DNA of 40,406 nt from an uncultured Pelagibacteraceae bacterium (GTDB lineage Bacteria > Pseudomonadota > Alphaproteobacteria > Pelagibacterales > Pelagibacteraceae): NCBI GenBank assembly GCA_902576045.1, contig CACGTU010000009.1, positions 1 to 40,406 on the forward strand, written 5' to 3'. This document shows positions 27,931-36,883 of this stretch, in pieces. Both the position numbers and the translations under genes were made by a program. Numbering within the stretch: position 1 is the first letter of the stretch; each line of letters begins with the position of its first letter. The notes beneath the pieces were generated by a model, which had not been told where the DNA came from, did no database searches, and saw nothing but the letters and a program-made list of their open reading frames with translations.

Positions 27931-29156
27931 TAAGTAAGTTAGAAAAAGAAATAATCTTTAGATTTCTTAAAAGTAGGAAAAAAGATAGTTTTTTAAATTT
28001 AATCTCAATTTTTTCATTTATAGGCATCACACTAGGTGTGGCCGTTTTAATTATAGTCATGTCGGTAATGAATGGATTTAGAACTGAATTAATAAACAAA
28101 ATAGTTGGTTTCAATGCACATGCAGTTGTTAAATCTTATGACAAAAAACTAAAAATTGATTTTGACAAAACTAAAAATATCTCAAATGAGATAGATAATA
28201 TTATTTTAAGCAATGATGGTGAAGCTGTGATACTTAATAAAAACTCAACAAAAGGAGTTTTATTAAAAGGTTTTTTATCTCAAGATTTTTTTAAACTTAA
28301 TGTTTTAAAAAATGAAAATTTTTTTGGATTAAAAACATTAAATGAAAATGAGATATCAATCGGAAAAGATTTAAGTATTAATTTTAATTTAGATATTGGT
28401 GATAAAATAACAATAATGTCACCTGTAGGCGTACAGACTTTAGTTGGCAGTCTTCCTAAGCAGGAAGTATTTAAGATTACATCAATATATGACAGTGGTT
28501 TATCTGATTATAATGAAAATGTTGCTTATATAAACCTTAGAACTTTAGAGGATTTATTTAATAAAAATGAAAATCAAAGATTCTTAGAATTTTATTTTAA
28601 AAATCCTCATGAAGTAGATAGCCTAAAAAATAAATTATCAAATATATATGATGGAGAATATGTTTATACTTGGGCTGATTTGAATTCTTCATTATTCTCT
28701 GCTTTAAAAGTTGAAAGGAATGTGATGTTTATTATTTTATCCCTTATAATTATTGTAGCGGCATTTAATATTATATCTGGTTTAACGATTTTAGTTAAAA
28801 ATAAAACAAGAGATATTGGTATATTAAAATCTATAGGAGTTCAAAATTCTTCAATAAAAAAAATATTTTTCATGATTGGTTTTATAATTGGCACCTCTGC
28901 TACTGTCTTTGGTGTTATGATTGGTACTCTATTCTCAATTTATATAGAAAATATCCGAAATTTTATTAGCAAAATTTTTAATATTACTTTATTTCCAGAA
29001 GAAATTTATTTTTTAAGTAAAATGCCATCTGAAATTGATCCTCCATCTATTATTTTAATTTCTTTATGCTCAATTATCTCAACAGTAATTGTATCAATTT
29101 TTCCTGCAACACAGGCAGCTAAATTGGATGCAGTCAAAACTTTAAAATATGAGTAA
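27927..29156 (+). CDS. lolC: Lipoprotein-releasing ABC transporter permease, LolC/LolE family
   Basis: A 409-residue inner-membrane permease that would extract lipoproteins for transfer to the periplasmic carrier LolA. One N-terminal helix (about 26-48) is followed by a large periplasmic domain and three C-terminal helices (about 268-290, 312-338 and 368-392) in the FtsX-type domain, with TRDIGILKSIGVQNSSIKKIF in the cytoplasmic coupling region. The start is TTG, overlapping the proS TGA as TTGA; the first in-frame ATG lies within the first helix, so TTG is preferred. Only one permease gene is present, which suggests a homodimer, as in other alphaproteobacteria. Confidence 0.9.
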   Translation: MISKLEKEIIFRFLKSRKKDSFLNLISIFSFIGITLGVAVLIIVMSVMNGFRTELINKIVGFNAHAVVKSYDKKLKIDFDKTKNISNEIDNIILSNDGEAVILNKNSTKGVLLKGFLSQDFFKLNVLKNENFFGLKTLNENEISIGKDLSINFNLDIGDKITIMSPVGVQTLVGSLPKQEVFKITSIYDSGLSDYNENVAYINLRTLEDLFNKNENQRFLEFYFKNPHEVDSLKNKLSNIYDGEYVYTWADLNSSLFSALKVERNVMFIILSLIIIVAAFNIISGLTILVKNKTRDIGILKSIGVQNSSIKKIFFMIGFIIGTSATVFGVMIGTLFSIYIENIRNFISKIFNITLFPEEIYFLSKMPSEIDPPSIILISLCSIISTVIVSIFPATQAAKLDAVKTLKYE

Positions 29157-29835
29157 ATCAATTGTATTAAAAAATATTGGAAAAAAATATTTCTCACACT
29201 CCAATATAAAAGTTTTAAATGACATTAGTTTTACTTTTGAAAAAGGTAAAATTTATTCGTTAGTTGGTCCTTCCGGCTCAGGCAAATCAACATTTTTGAA
29301 TTTACTGTCTTTAATTGATCAGCCAAATTCAGGATCGATTGAAATTTTAAGTAAAAAAATTGATTTTTCAGAAAAATTAGAAAATGATAAAATTAGATCT
29401 GAAAAAATTGGGATAATTTATCAGGATAAAAATCTGTTAAATGATTTTACTGCTTTAGAAAATATTTATTTACCAAAATTATTATTAACTAATGATAAAA
29501 AAAACTCGATTGAGGAAGCTAAAAAAATTAGTAAAAAAGTTAATTTAACCTCAAGATTAAATCATTATCCATCAGAGTTGTCAGGTGGAGAGATTCAGAG
29601 AGTTGCTATATCTAGAGCTTTAATCAATGAACCTGAAATAATATTAGCAGATGAACCAACGGGAAACTTAGATTTTGATAATGCTAAACAAATATTTAAA
29701 ATTTTATTCAACTTAAAAAATAAAAATCGAGTTATAATTTTTGCAACTCATAATAGATATTTTGCAAATATGGCAGATTGTAAATTGCAAATGATAAATG
29801 GTAAGATAAAACTTACCAATGCAAGAGTCGATTAG
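29149..29835 (+). CDS. lolD: Lipoprotein-releasing ABC transporter ATPase LolD
   Basis: This 228-residue ATPase powers the LolC/E permease. Walker A GPSGSGKST is at 40-48, the Q-loop at Tyr91-Gln92, signature LSGGEIQRV at 144-152, and Walker B IILADEPTGNLD at 164-175, with an H-loop His in ATHNRYF. The YxDxNLLNDFTALENI segment is typical of the LolD/MacB group. It overlaps the permease gene by 8 bases and dnaE by 17 bases, an unusually long overlap with a functionally unrelated gene. Confidence 0.94.
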   Translation: MSKSIVLKNIGKKYFSHSNIKVLNDISFTFEKGKIYSLVGPSGSGKSTFLNLLSLIDQPNSGSIEILSKKIDFSEKLENDKIRSEKIGIIYQDKNLLNDFTALENIYLPKLLLTNDKKNSIEEAKKISKKVNLTSRLNHYPSELSGGEIQRVAISRALINEPEIILADEPTGNLDFDNAKQIFKILFNLKNKNRVIIFATHNRYFANMADCKLQMINGKIKLTNARVD

Positions 29836-32800
29836 TAAAACATTTAATCATTTCAAAATACATACACAATATTCTATTTGTGAGGGTGCCGCTAAAATAG
29901 ACTTGCTAAAAGAATATTGTAAATCAAACAAAGTTCAATCCTTAGGAATATCTGACACAGCAAATTTATGTGGAGCCCTAGAATTTTCTGAGAGCATATC
30001 GTCTGTTGGTACCCAGCCAATAATAGGCACTCAAATTAACTTTAAATATAAAGATTATTATGGATTAATACCCTTAATAGCTAAAAATTATATTGGCTAT
30101 AAAAACATAATCGAATTATCTTCAAAATCTTATCTAGAAAATGACTCTTTAAATGATCCACATTGTAAATTTGAAGATTTGATACATTTTAATGAAGGTA
30201 TTATCATTCTCTCAGGATCAATTAACTCGCTATCAGGAAATCTTTTTAACAAAGGGTTGTTAGAGGAATTAAGTAGTATTTATAAAACCCTTTCAGAAAA
30301 CTTTGCTGACAATTTTTATATAGAAATACAAAGACACAATGATGCTAATGAAAAACAATTTGAAAGTTATAATTTAGAGCAATCTAAAAATTTGAATTTA
30401 CCAATCATTGCTTCTAACGAAGTTTTTTATATTGATAAATCAATGCATGAAGCTCACGACGTTTTAATGTGTATTGGACAAAAAACATATGTCAATGATG
30501 GTAATAGAAATAGGCTCTCTAATAATCATTACTTAAAAAGTTCTGATGAAATGATAGAATTGTTCAAAGATCTTCCAGAAGCACTTGAAAATAATTTTAG
30601 TCTTCCTTACAAGTGTAATTATAGACCATTGCCATCAAAGCCAATTTTGCCAAATATTTCAGATAATAATATTGATACAAACCAAGCACTACTAAACGAA
30701 TCCTTAAATGGTCTTAAAGAAAAATTTGAAAAAATTTTCAATATTAATGAAACTGAATTTAATACTAATGATGATTATAAAAAATATAAAATAAGATTAG
30801 ATCATGAAATTAGCATTATAACCAAAATGAATTATTCTGGTTATTTTTTAATAGTTTCAGATTATATTAAATGGGCAAAAAATAATAATATTCCAGTTGG
30901 ACCAGGAAGAGGGTCTGGAGCAGGTTCTTTAGTTGCCTGGTGTCTTTCAATTACGGATATCGACCCAATTAAGTTTAATTTGATTTTTGAGAGATTTTTA
31001 AATCCAGATAGAATTTCAATGCCAGATTTTGATATAGATTTTTGTGAGGAAAAAAGAGATCTAGTCTTTGAATACTTAACAACAAAATATTCTAACAGCG
31101 TAGCTCATATAATTACTTTTGGTAAACTAAAAGCAAGAATGGTCATCAGAGATGTAGGTAGAGTATTAGGATTGCCTTATGGTTTTATAGATAACATTTG
31201 TAAAATGATCCCATTTGATCCCTCAAGACCATTAAATTTACAGGAATGTATTAATGTTGAGCCAAGACTTCAAAAATTAATACAGGATGATAAGAGAGTT
31301 AGTAGACTTATAGAATTATCACTAAAATTGGAAGGTTTGAATAGAAACGTTGCAACGCATGCAGCGGGCGTTGTTATAGCAGATAAAAAATTAACTGAAA
31401 CTACACCATTATATAAAGATTCTGCATCAGACCTACTATTACCTTCTACGCAATTTGATATGTATTCTGCAGAAAATGCTGGATTAGTAAAATTTGATTT
31501 TTTAGGCTTAAAAACTTTAACAGTAATAGATAAAACGCAAAAACTAGTTAATGAAAAAGATCCAAATTTTAAAATAGATAAAATTAATTACGAAGATCAA
31601 AAAGTATACGATTTATTATCTAGTGGAAAAACGGTTGGGCTATTTCAGCTTGAAAGTTCAGGTATGAAAGATGCTTTAATGCATATGAAGCCAAATAGAT
31701 TAGAAGATATTATTGCCTTAGTTGCTCTTTATAGGCCAGGACCAATGAGCAACATACCAATCTATAATGATTGCAAACATGGACTTAAAGAACCTGATTA
31801 TCTTCATCCAAAATTAGAAGAAATTTTAAAGCCAACTTATGGAGTAATAATTTATCAAGAACAAGTTATGCAAATAGCACAAGCTTTATCTGGTTTTACA
31901 GCTGGTGAAGCAGATATTTTAAGACGAGCAATGGGAAAAAAGAAAAGAGCTGAGCTTGAAAAACAAAAACAAAGATTTGTAGAAGGAGCATTCAAAAATG
32001 GCATAAGCAAAGACATTGCCGCAGGCATTTTTCTTAAAATAGAACCTTTTGCCGAGTATGGGTTTAACAAAAGTCACGCAGCAGCATATGCAGTAATTGC
32101 CTACCAAACAGCATATTTAAAAACATATTATCCTCATGAGTTTTTTGCAGCATCAATGTCAATGGAATTATCAAATCAAAAAAAATTAAGTGAATTTTAC
32201 GAGGAATTAAAAAGATTAAATATTGAAATTGTTAGACCAGATATAAATAAATGTTTTTCAGATTTCACATCAAATGGTAAACAGTTTTTTTATGCGCTTG
32301 GCGCAATCAAAAACGTTGGCTATGAAGCGATTTCAAATATAGTTAAAGAAAGAGAAACCAATGGAGAGTATAAAAACTTATCTGATTTTATAAAAAGAGT
32401 TGATCCTAAGAATATAAACAAACTTCAGTTAGAAGGTTTAGTTAGAGCAGGTGCGTTTGATAATTTAAATGATAATAGACAATCAATTTATAATTCTATT
32501 CCAAATATTATATTAAAATCAAAAAATAATTTTGAAAATAAACAAGTTAATCAATTTGATTTGTTTGACGATAAACTAAGCAATGAAGAAAATATTCTTG
32601 ATGATATTGAAGATTGGAATATTGATATTAGACTTACAAAAGAGTTTGAGACATTAGGTTTTTACGTTTCTGATCATCCTTTAAATCAATATAAATCTAT
32701 ATTCGATCAATACAATATTGTAAGTTATGATAATTTCCAAAATGATGAAAATTTGTTAAGCTCCAATATTGCTTGCACGGTCTTAAAAACCCAAGAAAAA

Positions 32801-33229
32801 AAAACACAAAAAGGAACATCTTACGCAATAATTAAATTTTCAGACCTGAATAGTGTTTTTGAATTATTTGTGTTTTCAGATATTTTTGAAATTAACCGTG
32901 AAGTTTTAACAGAGGGAAATTCTCTGATGTTGACTTTAATGAAAAATTATATCGATGAAAAAAAAACACAAAAAAAAATTAATGTTAAAAAAATTATTAC
33001 GTTAAAAGAAGTAATTAATAAGCCAATTAATTTATTAAAACTTAAATTTAATGATTTATCTGAATTGCAGAAAATTAAATACCTGAAAAAAGATGAAGGC
33101 AAAACATCAATTAAATTCGAATTACAGAACAAACAAAATAAATTAGTTTTTGATTTAAAAGATAAAAGGAAAATTGACCTTAAGCAGCTAAATTCACTAA
33201 AAATAAAGGAAAATTTAATACTAGATTAA
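29819..33229 (+). CDS. dnaE: DNA polymerase III alpha subunit
   Basis: This 1136-residue replicative polymerase starts with a PHP domain (HFKIHTQYSICEGA near residue 11), then the C-family polymerase core with GPGRGSGAGSLVAWCLS and the catalytic acidic motif PDFDIDFCEEKRD from residue 402. The fingers region (YGVIIYQEQVMQIA, RRAMGKKK, FNKSHAAAYAVIAYQTAYLK), a helix-hairpin-helix region and a C-terminal OB-fold region (ACTVLKTQEKKTQKGTSYA) follow. The length is close to that of E. coli DnaE. It begins inside lolD, and a 125-base spacer separates it from rpsB, ending the long gapless gene run. Confidence 0.97.
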   Translation: MQESISKTFNHFKIHTQYSICEGAAKIDLLKEYCKSNKVQSLGISDTANLCGALEFSESISSVGTQPIIGTQINFKYKDYYGLIPLIAKNYIGYKNIIELSSKSYLENDSLNDPHCKFEDLIHFNEGIIILSGSINSLSGNLFNKGLLEELSSIYKTLSENFADNFYIEIQRHNDANEKQFESYNLEQSKNLNLPIIASNEVFYIDKSMHEAHDVLMCIGQKTYVNDGNRNRLSNNHYLKSSDEMIELFKDLPEALENNFSLPYKCNYRPLPSKPILPNISDNNIDTNQALLNESLNGLKEKFEKIFNINETEFNTNDDYKKYKIRLDHEISIITKMNYSGYFLIVSDYIKWAKNNNIPVGPGRGSGAGSLVAWCLSITDIDPIKFNLIFERFLNPDRISMPDFDIDFCEEKRDLVFEYLTTKYSNSVAHIITFGKLKARMVIRDVGRVLGLPYGFIDNICKMIPFDPSRPLNLQECINVEPRLQKLIQDDKRVSRLIELSLKLEGLNRNVATHAAGVVIADKKLTETTPLYKDSASDLLLPSTQFDMYSAENAGLVKFDFLGLKTLTVIDKTQKLVNEKDPNFKIDKINYEDQKVYDLLSSGKTVGLFQLESSGMKDALMHMKPNRLEDIIALVALYRPGPMSNIPIYNDCKHGLKEPDYLHPKLEEILKPTYGVIIYQEQVMQIAQALSGFTAGEADILRRAMGKKKRAELEKQKQRFVEGAFKNGISKDIAAGIFLKIEPFAEYGFNKSHAAAYAVIAYQTAYLKTYYPHEFFAASMSMELSNQKKLSEFYEELKRLNIEIVRPDINKCFSDFTSNGKQFFYALGAIKNVGYEAISNIVKERETNGEYKNLSDFIKRVDPKNINKLQLEGLVRAGAFDNLNDNRQSIYNSIPNIILKSKNNFENKQVNQFDLFDDKLSNEENILDDIEDWNIDIRLTKEFETLGFYVSDHPLNQYKSIFDQYNIVSYDNFQNDENLLSSNIACTVLKTQEKKTQKGTSYAIIKFSDLNSVFELFVFSDIFEINREVLTEGNSLMLTLMKNYIDEKKTQKKINVKKIITLKEVINKPINLLKLKFNDLSELQKIKYLKKDEGKTSIKFELQNKQNKLVFDLKDKRKIDLKQLNSLKIKENLILD

Positions 33230-33231
33230 AA

Positions 33232-33253
33232 ATAATTCTTGAAATTATATTTT
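33232..33253 (+). terminator. Possible weak terminator after dnaE
   Basis: ATAATT (33232-33237) and AATTAT (33243-33248) are perfect complements around a 5-base loop, followed by A and TTTT. All pairs are A-T, so termination strength is doubtful. It overlaps the candidate rpsB promoter. Confidence 0.25.
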
Positions 33254-33266
33254 AAGCTTGTATTTA
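33239..33266 (+). promoter_or_regulatory. Promoter-like element for rpsB
   Basis: TTGAAA (33239-33244) and TATTTA (33261-33266) are 16 bases apart. A start near 33273 would give an RNA that begins just before the foldable leader at 33281 and about 80 bases before the rpsB ATG. Confidence 0.4.
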
Positions 33267-33280
33267 CTTCTCAAATTAAC

Positions 33281-33354
33281 ACGCACACAATTTTTGGTTT
33301 TATACCTCCGGTCCCTTTGGGGCAATAATTGTGGTGGCATAACCGGGAAAAAAT
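33281..33354 (+). ncRNA. Candidate structured 5' leader of rpsB (S2 autoregulatory element?)
   Basis: The leader is distinctly more GC-rich than its surroundings. CACAATT (33286-33292) pairs perfectly with AATTGTG (33327-33333). Inside it TCCC (33312-33315) can pair with GGGG (33319-33322) over a TTT loop. CCGGT (33308-33312) can also pair with ACCGG (33342-33346), which lies outside the first helix and so would make a pseudoknot close to the GGGA that is the only ribosome-binding-like sequence before the ATG at 33355. This is the layout expected of a leader that hides the start when S2 is in excess. S2 control of rpsB-tsf is known in E. coli. The structure here is my hand fold. Confidence 0.5.
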
Positions 33355-34131
33355 ATGAAAATACCTAATCTTACAATTGAGCAACTATTAGAAGCTGGCG
33401 TTCATCTTGGTCATAAAACATTAAGATGGAATCCAAAAATGAAAAAATACATTTTTGGAAAAAGAGATTCAATACATATAATTGATTTAACACAAACACT
33501 AGAATTAACTAATGTTGCATTGGAAAAAGTGTATTCAACAATTTCAAATGGTGGAAAAATACTTTTTATATCAACAAAGAAACAGGCTTCAGAAGCTATT
33601 GCAGAATTAGCTAAAGATACTGATCAATATTATGTAAATTATAGATGGCTTGGTGGCATGTTAACAAACTGGGGAACTATCTCTAATTCAATTAAAAAAT
33701 TAAATAAAATTAATTTAGATCTTTCATCAGAAAATAGAGGTTTTACTAAAAAAGAACTTTTAAAGATGAGTGGTCAAAGAGATAAGTTGCAACGATCTTT
33801 AGGTGGAATAGCTGAAATGAAAAAAGTTCCTGATCTTGTTTTTATTATAGATACAAATTATGAGTCGCTTGCAATTAAAGAATCTATAAAGCTAGGTATT
33901 CCAATTGTAGCAATCTTAGATACAAATTCTAACCCTGATGGCATTGATTTTCCAATTCCAGGAAATGACGATGCAAGAAGATCCATTGACCTTTATTGCA
34001 ATTTATTAAAAGAAACTATCAACAATGCAAAAAAGGATTTGCCAAAAGAAGCAGAAACTAAATCTGAAGTGAAAAAAATTGATATTGGTGAAAAATCATC
34101 AAAAGAAAATAAAAATATAATACTAAATTAA
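33355..34131 (+). CDS. rpsB: 30S ribosomal protein S2
   Basis: A 258-residue protein of the small subunit. It has the family start [19 protein letters not shown], the [14 protein letters not shown] segment, [14 protein letters not shown], and [18 protein letters not shown], followed by [19 protein letters not shown] near the end. A short Lys/Glu-rich tail follows the conserved core. It is preceded by the candidate regulatory leader and followed 22 bases later by tsf, the conserved partner. Confidence 0.98.
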   Translation: MKIPNLTIEQLLEAGVHLGHKTLRWNPKMKKYIFGKRDSIHIIDLTQTLELTNVALEKVYSTISNGGKILFISTKKQASEAIAELAKDTDQYYVNYRWLGGMLTNWGTISNSIKKLNKINLDLSSENRGFTKKELLKMSGQRDKLQRSLGGIAEMKKVPDLVFIIDTNYESLAIKESIKLGIPIVAILDTNSNPDGIDFPIPGNDDARRSIDLYCNLLKETINNAKKDLPKEAETKSEVKKIDIGEKSSKENKNIILN

Positions 34132-34153
34132 TAATTTAACGAAAAAGTAAAAA

Positions 34154-35005
34154 ATGAGTGATATCGAAAATATAAAAAAATTGAGACAATCAACAGGTGC
34201 AGGATTTAAAGATTGCAATGTTGCGTTAAAAGAATCTAGCGGTGATTTAGAAAAAGCCGCTGAAATCCTAAGAGTTAAAGGTATTGCAAAAGCATCAAAA
34301 AAAATGTCAAGAGATGCCAAAGAAGGAGTTATAGTAGTAAGTGGTGACTCCAAAAAAACGTCACTTATTGAAGTCAATTGTGAAACTGACTTTGTTGCAA
34401 AAAATGATGATTTCCTAAATTTTGTAAAAGAATTAAGTGAAATAAATAATCAATGTTCTTCAGATAAAGATCAATTAAATAAATCAGCTATGGCTAATGG
34501 AAAAACCGTAGAGGAAAATTTAGTTGCTCTAATTGCTAAAATAGGTGAAAAAATTACAATTGGTAAAACATCTACAATAGAAAATTCAAATTCACAAAAT
34601 TTCATTTATCAACATTCAGTTATAAAAGATAATGTTTCAAAATTAGGAGTTGTAGTTTCTATTGAAACTTCTGAAGATAGCGATCAAATAAAATCTTTTG
34701 GAAAACAACTCTCAATGCATATTGCAGCATCAAATCCGATTGCTTTATACTCTGATGAAATAAAAGAGGATGTAATTCAAAAAGAGCAAGAATTAATTGC
34801 AGAGGAGTTAAAAAACTCAGGTAAACCTGAAGAAATTGCAAAAAAAATAAGTTTAGGTAAAATTAATAAATTTAAAGAAGATAATAGTTTAATGACACAA
34901 GATTGGGTAATGGAGCCCAAGAAAAAAGTTAAAGATATTTTAAACGAAATAAATATACCAAAATTAAAAATAAAAGAGTTTACTAGAATAAAAATAGGAG
35001 AATAA
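34154..35005 (+). CDS. tsf: Elongation factor Ts
   Basis: A 283-residue nucleotide exchange factor for EF-Tu. The N-terminal UBA-like domain holds [17 protein letters not shown] (residues 9-25), and the conserved core [14 protein letters not shown], which contacts EF-Tu, follows. The C-terminal [15 protein letters not shown] and FTRIKIGE end are typical. Its stop overlaps the frr ATG by 1 base, so pyrH, which is usually next, is absent from this position. Confidence 0.97.
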   Translation: MSDIENIKKLRQSTGAGFKDCNVALKESSGDLEKAAEILRVKGIAKASKKMSRDAKEGVIVVSGDSKKTSLIEVNCETDFVAKNDDFLNFVKELSEINNQCSSDKDQLNKSAMANGKTVEENLVALIAKIGEKITIGKTSTIENSNSQNFIYQHSVIKDNVSKLGVVVSIETSEDSDQIKSFGKQLSMHIAASNPIALYSDEIKEDVIQKEQELIAEELKNSGKPEEIAKKISLGKINKFKEDNSLMTQDWVMEPKKKVKDILNEINIPKLKIKEFTRIKIGE

Positions 35006-35556
35006 TGTTCAATATATCTCAATACGATGAGAAAATGACTAAAACTCTAGATGTTTTTAGCAAAGAATTATCATCCTTAAGAACTGGAAGAGCGAATGCA
35101 AGTATGCTTGATCTTGTAAAAGTCGATGTATATGGACAACAAATGCCAATAAATCAGTTAGCTAGCATTACAACACCTGAGCCAAGAACAATTAATATAC
35201 AGGTTTGGGATATTAATAATGTTAATCTTATTGATGCAGCTATTAAAAAATCTGAACTTGGACTAAATCCTCAAATTGATGGTCAATTAATTAGATTACC
35301 CGTTCCTGATTTAAGTGAAGAAAGACGAAATGAAATAAAAAAAATAGTTAAATCAATGGGTGAAAAATGCAAAGTTTCTATTAGAAATATTAGAAGAGAG
35401 GCAAATGATGATTTAAAAAAATTGCTTAAAAATAAAGAAATTTCAGAAGACGAAGAAAAAAAAAATGAAAAAATAATACAAGATTTTACTGATAAAAATA
35501 TTAAATTAATTGATGACAAAGTTATATCAAAAGAAAAAGATATAATGACAATATGA
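35005..35556 (+). CDS. frr: Ribosome recycling factor
   Basis: This 183-residue factor splits post-termination ribosomes together with EF-G. The conserved segments LSSLRTGRANASMLDLVKV (about 23-41), RLPVPDLSEERRNEIKKI (about 93-110) and the RNIRREANDDLKKL helix (about 127-140) are all present. Length is normal (about 185). It starts within the tsf stop codon and overlaps uppS by 4 bases (ATGA), indicating translational coupling on both sides. Confidence 0.97.
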   Translation: MFNISQYDEKMTKTLDVFSKELSSLRTGRANASMLDLVKVDVYGQQMPINQLASITTPEPRTINIQVWDINNVNLIDAAIKKSELGLNPQIDGQLIRLPVPDLSEERRNEIKKIVKSMGEKCKVSIRNIRREANDDLKKLLKNKEISEDEEKKNEKIIQDFTDKNIKLIDDKVISKEKDIMTI

Positions 35557-36233
35557 TTGGACCTAAACATGTAGCCATAATAATGGATGGTAATGGCAGA
35601 TGGGGTTTAAAAAAGAAAAATTCTAGAAACTTAGGTCACAAAAAAGGAATTATAAGAGTAGAAGAAATAATCAAGCAATCAATAAAAAAAAAAATTAAAT
35701 TTTTAACATTATACACCTTTTCATCAGATAATTGGAAAAGACCAAAAATTGAAACTAATTTTTTATTTACTTTGTTAGAAAATTATATTGATAAAGAGTT
35801 TAATAATTTAAAAAAAAAAAATATTAAAATTAAAATTTTAGGTGACATTGGTAAATTTCCTTCAAGCTTAAAAATAAAACTTAGAAAAGTTGAAAAAAAT
35901 ACAAATAATAATACTCTTATACAAATTAATCTTGCTCTTAATTATGGTTCAAGACAAGAATTAGTTAATACTTTTAAGAAAATAAGTATTAACAAAAAAA
36001 AAATAATAACAGAAAAATTAATATCAAATAATTTATATACAAAAAATATACCAGATCCTGAAATACTTATTAGAACAGGGAATACCAATAGATTAAGTAA
36101 CTTCTTATTATGGCAAATAAATTATACAGAAATTTTTTTTGTCAAGAAGCTTTGGCCAGATTTTGGCAAAAATGATTTTAATATAATATTAAATAAATTT
36201 AATCGGATAAAAAGAAATTTTGGTGCAATATAG
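35553..36233 (+). CDS. uppS: Undecaprenyl diphosphate synthase (cis-isoprenyl diphosphate synthase)
   Basis: A 226-residue synthase adding isopentenyl units in cis to make the lipid carrier for cell-wall and LPS precursors. AIIMDGNGRWG carries the catalytic Asp12, FSSDNWKRP is present, and the C-terminal motif reads RTGNTNRLSNFLLWQINYTE. In E. coli the corresponding segment is RTGGEHRISNFLLWQ, so GEH is replaced by NTN here while the Arg, Ser and downstream Glu are kept. The gene contains A runs of 11 (35684-35694) and 12 (35810-35821). It starts 4 bases inside frr and overlaps cdsA by 1 base. Confidence 0.93.
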   Translation: MIGPKHVAIIMDGNGRWGLKKKNSRNLGHKKGIIRVEEIIKQSIKKKIKFLTLYTFSSDNWKRPKIETNFLFTLLENYIDKEFNNLKKKNIKIKILGDIGKFPSSLKIKLRKVEKNTNNNTLIQINLALNYGSRQELVNTFKKISINKKKIITEKLISNNLYTKNIPDPEILIRTGNTNRLSNFLLWQINYTEIFFVKKLWPDFGKNDFNIILNKFNRIKRNFGAI

Positions 36234-36877
36234 TGAGCAATCTAAATAAAAGGATTTTAACATCATTACCTTTGTCAATATTAGCAGTATATGCCGTATA
36301 TAATAATGTTATTTTAATTTTGAGTTTGTATATTATTTCAGCAATTCTTATTTTTGAAATTTCAAATATTTTAAAAAATATATTTAAACGAAATAAAATA
36401 AATTCGTTTATTTTTTTAAATTTATTTATTTTATATATTTGTTTATTTGCTTTACAAATTTATTTTTTTCTTTCAGGTGAATCCGAAAACAAACAAACAG
36501 TTTTTTTATTTATTTTATCAATTTGTATTTTTACAGACATTGGTGGATATATATTTGGCAAAACCTTAAAAGGCAAAAAAATAACATCTATAAGTCCAAA
36601 CAAAACTTATGCAGGCATGGTTGGATCGTTTGTATGCACGTTGATAATTTCTATAATATTCATAAGATATTTTAATTTATCTATAAATCTAATATTTTTT
36701 ACTTTTCTAATTTCACTGATTTCACAGTCAGGAGATTTGTTTATTTCATATCTAAAAAGAAAGGCTGATATAAAGGATACTGGAAATTTTTTGCCTGGTC
36801 ATGGTGGTTTACTTGATAGAATGGACGGAATGATATTTGCAATTCCAATAGGTATAAAAATATTTGTTTTTTTTTAA
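36233..36877 (+). CDS. cdsA: Phosphatidate cytidylyltransferase
   Basis: A 214-residue membrane enzyme that makes CDP-diacylglycerol from phosphatidate and CTP for phospholipid synthesis. Several hydrophobic helices are visible. The catalytic region includes FTDIGGYIFGKTLKGKKIT and ISPNKTYAGMVGS, and the family signature KRKADIKDTGNFLPGHGG with LLDRMDGM closes it. It is shorter than E. coli CdsA (285), with fewer N-terminal helices. The start is GTG within the uppS stop codon (TAGTG); no upstream ATG fits. Confidence 0.92.
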   Translation: MSNLNKRILTSLPLSILAVYAVYNNVILILSLYIISAILIFEISNILKNIFKRNKINSFIFLNLFILYICLFALQIYFFLSGESENKQTVFLFILSICIFTDIGGYIFGKTLKGKKITSISPNKTYAGMVGSFVCTLIISIIFIRYFNLSINLIFFTFLISLISQSGDLFISYLKRKADIKDTGNFLPGHGGLLDRMDGMIFAIPIGIKIFVFF

Positions 36878-36883
36878 ATAATT

